From Alicyclobacillus sp. (GTDB lineage: Bacteria > Bacillota > Bacilli > Alicyclobacillales > Alicyclobacillaceae), in the NCBI GenBank assembly GCA_023511725.1, contig JAIMAY010000012.1, positions 1 to 63,626 of the forward strand: a stretch of 63,626 nucleotides of DNA, read 5' to 3'. The number at the start of each line of letters is the position of its first letter. The first letter of the stretch is position 1. A model generated the notes under the pieces. That model saw nothing but the letters and a program-made list of their open reading frames with translations, did not search any database and was not told where the DNA came from. A program made the translations under genes and the position numbers. Below are positions 58,650 through 63,626 of the stretch, in pieces.

Positions 58650-59363
58650 TCACCCATTCTTTTGACAAGCTAAATCTCCCTCGAAATCTTGTGGCAGCCC
58701 ACCAATTTCTCCTGGGTAACCCCCCATCAGGATACCAGACATCTCTTGGGCCATTTCACTATCCGCCACAAGCTGGCCCGTGGCAAGGTTCAGTGCGTAT
58801 TTGGGAGTGCCCTGGGCGGCATTCGGGGTAGCAAAAACCATATAGCTGCCGGTGAAATTGATGATCCAGATGTTTTCGTGGAATGTTTTCGAAAAGGTGA
58901 CGTGAGTAGCGTCCGCCAGCCCCATGACATAGCATCCGCCATCATTTCGCTTGTAGATGTCGAGCAGAAATGTCTTGCCACTCACGGAACCGGACCAACT
59001 GTCGATGATGTGGTACTGACTCCGATTGAAGGTGGTACGGTCTTGCGTCCTGTCACGTGTGCCAAAAACCGACGTTGCCTGCTGCGGGTCGATGCGGGCG
59101 ATCCGCTCACCGGCGAAAGGCAAAGGCCCGTGATCCAAGGCGTATTTGGCAAGCTCATCGGGTGACATGTGGAGAATTTCACTGCTGGTGGGTACATGAT
59201 CGTGGATGGGCTGCGCAGAACTCGCCATATTCTGCTCTTGCGTGCCCACGCTGCGGTCTGTGACGTTGTTCGACCTTTCCGCATGGTCCTGTGTGCGGGC
59301 ACAGCCCACGAGAAGTGCACTCCCAGTGACACACAGAACGATGGCCCATCTTAGCCTCACCAT
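58650..59363 (-). CDS. putative lipoprotein
   Basis: 237 residues. Signal peptide with lipobox LLVG|C21, then a Ser/Thr/Gln-rich linker and a globular part (about 65-230: SPDELAKYALDHGPLPF, FLLDIYKRNDGGCYVMG). GGAGGG 9 nt before ATG. Probably membrane-anchored on the outer face; family not recognised. Confidence 0.75.
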   Translation of the reverse strand: MVRLRWAIVLCVTGSALLVGCARTQDHAERSNNVTDRSVGTQEQNMASSAQPIHDHVPTSSEILHMSPDELAKYALDHGPLPFAGERIARIDPQQATSVFGTRDRTQDRTTFNRSQYHIIDSWSGSVSGKTFLLDIYKRNDGGCYVMGLADATHVTFSKTFHENIWIINFTGSYMVFATPNAAQGTPKYALNLATGQLVADSEMAQEMSGILMGGYPGEIGGLPQDFEGDLACQKNG

Positions 59364-59574
59364 ATGTGGGGTCCCTCCGGAGGCGTGGTGCTCGTAGTTG
59401 CCCGGTGCACGATGTTGCAGAATAGTACAACATCATGGAGGTGAAATCCTGCGGCTTTGCAGTCCGATCGTTCCAGAGCACCGAGCGACGATGCGACTCA
59501 TTGTTGTGGTTCTTGTCGTGCGAGATGGTGTATCGGTATCACGTTCCTTTAACGTGACACGGTGTCGATGAGAC

Positions 59575-59940
59575 CGTACAAACACGTGATACGATTGTGC
59601 AAGTTCGCATTCGGTGACTGTCATTGTTGCGCAATTGTGCACATGTGTACGACTCCGCCAGGTTGCAGTCTCCGTCCTTGGCGGCTGAGCGGGACGGAGG
59701 AGCGGTGCTCAAGGCAGTCGGCGACCATGGTACGGATCGCAATTCGCTCCCGCCTTCCTATGCATATGTATCACAGACGTTTCAGAAACGTAGTACGGAC
59801 GAGGAAATCGAAGCTGCTGCGTTGTCGCAGTCTGGCGACAAGACCCGTTGATGCGGTTCCAGCTGCCAAAGTGTATACTGGCACCAAGAGACTTGGGAAT
59901 GTATGGTGGCAGTCACGAACGAATGAATCGACGGGGTATG
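59575..59940. repeat. duplicated ~0.4 kb intergenic unit, copy B
   Basis: Counterpart of copy A, ending at the start of the two-helix membrane-protein gene at 59942. A TATACT (59876-59881) conserved as GTATACT in both copies could be a -10 element for that gene. Confidence 0.65.
59582..59646. repeat. stem element, copy B
   Basis: Arms TACGATTGTGCAA (59590-59602) and TTGCGCAATTGTG (59627-59639) with a 24-nt loop keep all 13 pairs of copy A despite five changed bases in the arms: one C-G becomes T-A, the others become G-T. The bulged A and an outer stem are also kept. Confidence 0.75.
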
Positions 59941-59941
59941 A

Positions 59942-60241
59942 ATGAATGTGGAGCAATTGGTGAAAACGTCACAGGAGGCGACAGGATTGCTGTTCTTGAT
60001 GGTATTCGGCGTTGTTTGGTTGATTGTATTGTTCGTGGCTATCTATCATATTCTGCAGGCCGTTTGGGCGCTACGGGAGGGGGCGAGCAAAGAAGTCTTC
60101 TTGCGGCGAGGAATGCTTGCCGGAGGACTCTTGGTATTAGTGTTTCTCGTTCCGTACTTGACGATGGTCACCCTTGGCATGGTGCGGACGAGTGCAAATG
60201 TCACGCCTGTCCAGCAAACTCAACAGACGGTTCAGAAGTGA
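59942..60241 (+). CDS. small membrane protein with two helices
   Basis: 99 residues: helices about 15-40 (LLFLMVFGVVWLIVLFVAIY) and 58-80 (AGGLLVLVFLVPYLTMVTLG), polar C-terminal tail rich in Gln/Thr. Size and topology recall TrbC/VirB2-like or holin-like proteins, but no partner genes support either. GACGGGGTATGA precedes the ATG. Confidence 0.6.
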   Translation: MNVEQLVKTSQEATGLLFLMVFGVVWLIVLFVAIYHILQAVWALREGASKEVFLRRGMLAGGLLVLVFLVPYLTMVTLGMVRTSANVTPVQQTQQTVQK

Positions 60242-60655
60242 GACGATGGATGGAAGGAATTCCATTGGTACCCCGGCCAATTGGCCCAGCTGCTCCGATG
60301 CAGAGCGAACGACGGTAACGTTTAGCGTCATGCCGGTATTCTGGTAGGTGTTATCAGACCGACGGTGACCAGTACCACACTTGCGGTATAACGTCAACCA
60401 CCATCGTCCCCTGGAATTACCGACCGGTGAAGCGACGGGCTGAAAGGTTGTACGATACTGGCCGATTCACAGAGCAGGTGGTATTAAGGGCACTCTCATT
60501 GAGTGGTACACCAAGCGATGTTATATCTGACCCACAGGCCGAGGCTATTTTGCAACAACCTCGTGTTGTTTCGTGTATATTCCCCGAGGAACCAGTGTAA
60601 CCCGCACATTGATTTTTCCGTCTACAGCCGTGACATGATGAAAGGAGGCATCGAA
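60242..60655. other. intergenic, no gene seen
   Basis: About 410 nt; lower GC than the flanks. No frame with a ribosome site. Contains GCGGTATAACGTCAACCACC-like AT/GC mixed sequence but no clear repeat. Confidence 0.35.
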
Positions 60656-60664
60656 ATGAAATGA
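60641..60664 (+). promoter_or_regulatory. Shine-Dalgarno with two-codon ORF (Met-Lys-stop) overlapping lipoprotein start
   Basis: AAAGGAGG (60641-60648) is 7 nt from ATG 60656, which reads ATG AAA TGA and stops; the lipoprotein ATG (60661) overlaps this TGA and is 12 nt from the Shine-Dalgarno. Confidence 0.5.
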
Positions 60665-61173
60665 AAAAATACGCCGCTGCTCTTGCTTTGGCCATGATCA
60701 GCTCTGGAATTCTGTCTGGATGCGCAGCAAGTTGGCCCCAGTCGCAACCTCTAACAAGGGTTGAGACCAAGACAAGCAGCTCGAAGGCATCTATGCCTTC
60801 AACGCAATGGAAGGCTGTCGGCGATGAGTCATTCTTGCTTCAAGGGAAAATCGTTGGAATTCGTGACGGGTCTGGAGAACACTCCTTGAAACTGCACATT
60901 GACGCCATCATCGTTCCCGGACCTCCTCGGAGTTCGTATCCAAAGTTTCCCTTTAGGGTAGGTACAACAGTCACTGTCCAATTCGATCGACCATTCCCTT
61001 CCGAGGGTCCGATGGAACCTAGAATTCGTGAGGAAGTTGAGCTGGAAGTAAGGCAGTATACCACTGGGTCGCATGAACAACCTTTTTGGGGAAGCACCCT
61101 AAGCCAGTACTACTACGAGAAGAACGGGCAATTCTATGATGAGAATGGAACGGTGGTTGCTGTCGCTGTGTGA
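60661..61173 (+). CDS. putative lipoprotein
   Basis: 170 residues. Signal peptide MKKYAAALALAMISSGILSG|C21 with lipobox ILSGC; mature part beta-rich (FLLQGKIVGIRDGSGEHSLK; GTTVTVQFDRPF), possibly an OB-like fold. Its start may be coupled to a two-codon ORF. Unknown function. Confidence 0.72.
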   Translation: MKKYAAALALAMISSGILSGCAASWPQSQPLTRVETKTSSSKASMPSTQWKAVGDESFLLQGKIVGIRDGSGEHSLKLHIDAIIVPGPPRSSYPKFPFRVGTTVTVQFDRPFPSEGPMEPRIREEVELEVRQYTTGSHEQPFWGSTLSQYYYEKNGQFYDENGTVVAVAV

Positions 61174-61417
61174 CAGGCGCACTTTATCGGTGGGGAGTTG
61201 TTCTGCGCATCCCCTGAAACGCTGGACGTACAGTTCTATGCAGCGGATAAACTGCCTCCTGACATGCTGCCGATGCGTCCGCAGTGGCTGTCTGACGGCT
61301 TGGCCTGTACAGGGGCTCCGTTTATTCGCTGGTGTTTCAGCGCAGCTTACTTGCAGGAACTGCGTTCCAAGTATATCCTGACCACAAGAGCGGAGGCACC
61401 CCCAATTTCAAAAGGGG
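61174..61417 (+). other. possible gene remnant
   Basis: An open frame continues right after the lipoprotein TGA: GGELFCASPETLDVQFYAAD, later MRPQWLSDGLACTGAPFIRW, running on past 61440 without a well-placed start. Composition is protein-like, so this may be the decayed or fused tail of a gene; no family recognised. Confidence 0.3.
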
Positions 61418-61420
61418 ATG

Positions 61421-61786
61421 ATGAATTTGAGAATAAGAAATGTTGCCATTTCTGCGCTTTGGGTCCTGGCGATTTTGATGGTTCTGTTCTCGGTCTTCAG
61501 CTGGGCTGGCGTTGTCGTTCGGGTTCCAGCCCTGGTATGCCTGATTATTGCTGTCTGTCTGACGGCTTTGCGTCGGTACGCCCGTTCCCTGTGGTGGCTC
61601 TGGCAAGCCGCGCATGGCCAGGATCAGGGCGTTCGGGTGACGACGATCCGCGACGACATGAGCGGGCTCGTCCTACGCGTGCTCTTCGCGTACAACCCGA
61701 CGTTCTTGGGCGTGCAGGTCACGCTCGATGTGCTCTACGGTGTGGCTGTCCTGCGGCCTGAGTTCGGCGTCAAGGTGCTGAGCTAG
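61421..61786 (+). CDS. chimeric ORF: membrane-protein N-terminus joined to phage capsid-like C-terminus
   Basis: Residues 1 to about 64 are a host-like small membrane protein (two helices, VAISALWVLAILMVLFSVFS and VVRVPALVCLIIAVCLTAL, then RRYARSLWWLWQA). From about residue 65 the character changes to GVRVTTIRDDMSGLVLRVLF and ends DVLYGVAVLRPEFGVKVLS, which looks like the last ~55 residues of a phage major capsid protein. The next genes are phage head-tail genes. Join near 61610-61625, in frame by chance or by selection. Confidence 0.55.
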   Translation: MNLRIRNVAISALWVLAILMVLFSVFSWAGVVVRVPALVCLIIAVCLTALRRYARSLWWLWQAAHGQDQGVRVTTIRDDMSGLVLRVLFAYNPTFLGVQVTLDVLYGVAVLRPEFGVKVLS

Positions 61787-61799
61787 GTGGAGGCTGGCG

Positions 61800-62324
61800 A
61801 TGCCGGGTCCGGCGATCATTCAGCTGGTGAGGAACCTTGCTGGGGATACCGGCACGCCAGCCGTCTTCTCTGACACAGAACTCGCTGGGGTCTGTGCCCG
61901 GTACCGCCGGCACTGGCGCTACCTCCTCCTGACGCCGCTACCGACGTATCGCCCTGGGCAGCAGGTCGTCTACGAGGAGGGGGTTGCACCCGTCCGTTTT
62001 TGGGATCCCGATTCTGTCCAGGCCTATGGCCCAGACTGGAGCCCGTTCCCCCTCGCACGGATCGAGGCGGAAGAGGGGCGGTTCGTCTATGCCCAGCCGA
62101 CCGTCTTGCCCGTCTTCGTGTCGGGAGACAGCTACGACGTCTACGGGGCAGCCGCAGAAGTCTGCGAGCGGTGGGCGGCACGGCTGGCGACGACGGCGAT
62201 CGACACCAGTGCTGATGGGGTGACGGTGCAGGCATCCGGCGCGGTGCGCCAACTCGCCGAGCGAGCGCGGGTGCTCCGCGCGCAGGCAGACGCGCTCGTG
62301 GTGCCCGTGGTCCTGAGGGGGTAG
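61800..62324 (+). CDS. phage head-tail connector-like protein
   Basis: 174 residues. LVRNLAGDTGTPAVFSDTEL at the N-terminus and the helical AAAEVCERWAARLATTAI with repeat RQLAERARVLRAQADAL fit the small connector/adaptor proteins coded just after the capsid gene. GGTGGAGG upstream of ATG. Confidence 0.6.
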   Translation: MPGPAIIQLVRNLAGDTGTPAVFSDTELAGVCARYRRHWRYLLLTPLPTYRPGQQVVYEEGVAPVRFWDPDSVQAYGPDWSPFPLARIEAEEGRFVYAQPTVLPVFVSGDSYDVYGAAAEVCERWAARLATTAIDTSADGVTVQASGAVRQLAERARVLRAQADALVVPVVLRG

Positions 62325-62327
62325 GCG

Positions 62328-62678
62328 ATGTCTCTCCCACTTCACGCCGACTGGTACCAGCGCTGGCAGCCACCGATGCCAGCGGGCGTCATGGTCAAGC
62401 GGCGCACGGTCCAGCCATCGAGCCGGGGCGATCCGGTGTACCAGGAAACGGCAAGTGGACCATACCCGGCGCTGGTCTCGTTCTACGCGATCCGGTCGGA
62501 GCAGGTCGTCGGCGAGCGGTGGATGGGGAGGAACTTCTACGTCGTCCGACTCGGGCGTGACGTCGACGTTCGCCATGACGACCTGATCGTGGTTGGAGAC
62601 CGGACCTTTCGTGTCGTGAGCGTGAGTGTTCCGGTCGTCTTTGCATCGACGAAGCGGGTGCTTGTCACGGAGACCTGA
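62328..62678 (+). CDS. phage head closure-like protein
   Basis: 116 residues, mostly beta (DLIVVGDRTFRVVSVSVPVV near the end), matching the head-completion proteins that follow connectors in siphophage modules. Begins 4 nt after the previous stop. Confidence 0.5.
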   Translation: MSLPLHADWYQRWQPPMPAGVMVKRRTVQPSSRGDPVYQETASGPYPALVSFYAIRSEQVVGERWMGRNFYVVRLGRDVDVRHDDLIVVGDRTFRVVSVSVPVVFASTKRVLVTET

Positions 62679-62679
62679 T

Positions 62680-63087
62680 ATGGCTGATATCCGGAAAGTG
62701 GTACTCGACACCAGTGGGCTGGACCGGCTGATCGTCTCCCTTCCGGCCAATGCGGCAAAGCTGGCCGGTGATGCCGCACGGGCTGGTGAGCGGTACGCCA
62801 AAGACCTCTTCAGCCAGCCAGCGCACGGGCGCACGTACCGGCGTGGTGGGCGGGTGCACGTGGCGTCAGCGCCCGGCAGCCCGCCGGCGATCGATACGGG
62901 AACGCTCGCGAACAGTACCCGGGCTGAGCCGGTCGACGACCTGACGTGGCGGATCTCCTTCGCGACGGAATACGCCTTCTACCTCGAGTACGGCACTCGT
63001 GATATGGCGGCGCGCCCGTTTGCCAAGCCAACACGGGATGCGGTCACTGACTTCGTCAAGCGCCGGATGGCGGAGATCGTACCGTGA
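62680..63087 (+). CDS. HK97 gp10-like phage tail-completion protein
   Basis: 135 residues. HVASAPGSPPAIDTGTLANS and FYLEYGTRDMAARPFAKP are typical of the HK97 gp10 family (APGEPPxxxTGxLxxS; YxxxxExGTxxMxARPFlxPA). ATG 62680 chosen 2 nt after the previous stop. Confidence 0.85.
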   Translation: MADIRKVVLDTSGLDRLIVSLPANAAKLAGDAARAGERYAKDLFSQPAHGRTYRRGGRVHVASAPGSPPAIDTGTLANSTRAEPVDDLTWRISFATEYAFYLEYGTRDMAARPFAKPTRDAVTDFVKRRMAEIVP

Positions 63088-63476
63088 CGTTCGAGGAGAC
63101 GCTCTACCAGATCCTGGTAACGGACACGACCCTGGCGACGCTCTGCCCAGGTGGTGTCTGGCACCGGGTGATCCCGGAGACGGTCTCCCAGACGGCACTG
63201 GTCTACTGGGGGAACGATGCTGAGCCGATTGTCGTCAAGGGTGGACAGGTCGCTCTCGTGCATACGACCTACATTGTCAAAGCCGTCACGCCGGAGATTG
63301 ACCCGCGGAACGCTGAAGTGGTGATCGCGCGCGTCGAGGCGCTGCTCACCGGCGCAGGCTGGCACCCTGACCTGCTCGCGTGCCTCCCCCAGCGGCGCTT
63401 CTCGTACGACGAGATCCATCAGTCGGGCCGGTACTGGCACGTTGGGGTAGAATTTTTGGTAGAACTACGCGCGTAA
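63084..63476 (+). CDS. phage tail terminator-like protein
   Basis: 130 residues. FEETLYQILVTDTTLATLCP at the start and GWHPDLLACLPQRRFSYDE near the end fit the gp17/DUF3168-like tail-terminator group. GTG start overlaps the upstream stop by 4 nt. Confidence 0.6.
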   Translation: MTFEETLYQILVTDTTLATLCPGGVWHRVIPETVSQTALVYWGNDAEPIVVKGGQVALVHTTYIVKAVTPEIDPRNAEVVIARVEALLTGAGWHPDLLACLPQRRFSYDEIHQSGRYWHVGVEFLVELRA

Positions 63477-63488
63477 GGGAGTGAGCCC

Positions 63489-63626
63489 ATGCCGTTCGTT
63501 CCAGGATATGCGACGCGGCTCTACATCGCGGGGAAAGACGTTTCGTACGCTTTCCGTGACGCGAAGGTGCAGGTCAAGGCGGCGACGTTTGACGTGACCA
63601 GCCTGGGAGCGACTGGGAAGCAGTAC
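63489..63626 (+). CDS. phage major tail protein, N-terminal fragment
   Basis: 46 residues to the right edge: MPFVPGYATRLYIAGKDVSY, then FRDAKVQVKAATFDVTSLGA. Position after the tail terminator and the early VQVKAATFDVTSLG strand pattern fit a major tail (tube) protein. Truncated by the window. GGGAGTGAGCCC upstream. Confidence 0.6.
   Translation, partial: MPFVPGYATRLYIAGKDVSYAFRDAKVQVKAATFDVTSLGATGKQY

Overview
The window comes from a high-GC, endospore-forming, Gram-positive bacterium. The gene order matches the Bacillales chromosome (radC-mreBCD-minCD-spoIVFAB-rplU-prp-rpmA-spo0B-obg; comG; aroQ-pepP-efp-yqhV-spoIIIAA-AH-accBC-asp23-nusB-folD-xseAB-ispA-dxs-tlyA-nadK-recN-spoIVB-spo0A). 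The GC-rich codon use, the frequent GTG and TTG starts and an OLE-type RNA between ispA and dxs point to an Alicyclobacillaceae-like (acidophilic or thermophilic) Bacillota. This is inferred from content only; there is no rRNA in the window.

Layout. (1) 1-11.3 kb holds cell shape, division-site selection and sporulation signalling: a SpoIIB-like protein, radC, mreBCD, minCD, spoIVFA/FB, the L21-Prp-L27 cluster, spo0B and obg. (2) 11.2-14.7 kb holds a JAMM peptidase, a GlcT-type PRD antiterminator, and ptsH-ptsI behind a RAT/terminator switch. (3) 14.8-23.9 kb holds a seven-gene comG pseudopilus operon, aroK, a DnaI-like helicase loader, and yqhG/yqhH plus a histidine phosphatase on the minus strand. 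(4) 24-36.7 kb holds aroQ, an Xaa-Pro peptidase, efp, yqhV, the full spoIIIA operon, accBC, an Asp23/AmaP/DUF2273 envelope module, nusB and a TsaD paralogue. (5) 36.7-50.8 kb holds ferredoxin reductase, folD, xseAB, ispA, OLE RNA and its partner gene oapA, dxs, tlyA, nadK, recN, spoIVB and spo0A. spo0A has a sigma-H-like promoter and 0A boxes.

(6) From 51 kb the character changes. A minus-strand tyrosine recombinase lies next to spo0A. It is followed by about 9.5 kb of sparse, small, mostly unrecognised genes: membrane proteins, zinc-ribbon proteins, a ribbon-helix-helix protein, two lipoproteins, a pRiA4b ORF-3-like protein, two paralogous helical micro-proteins and a broken L7/L12-tail-like gene. 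The long intergenic spaces here include a diverged ~0.4 kb direct duplication whose two copies keep the same long stem through compensatory base changes. (7) From about 61.6 kb to the right edge the sequence is a compact, very GC-rich phage head-tail module. It is joined in frame to a small membrane-protein gene, which suggests either a recombination junction or an assembly chimera.

How it works together: parts 1-5 are vertically inherited housekeeping and sporulation chromosome, with both ends of the sporulation relay (Spo0B, Spo0A), the SpoIVB-SpoIVFA-SpoIVFB sigma-K checkpoint and the SpoIIIA channel in one window. Parts 6-7 are accessory. The best places for a second look are the OLE RNA/OapA locus, the GlcT RAT switch placed directly before ptsH, the duplicated covarying stem element, and the 61.6 kb junction.
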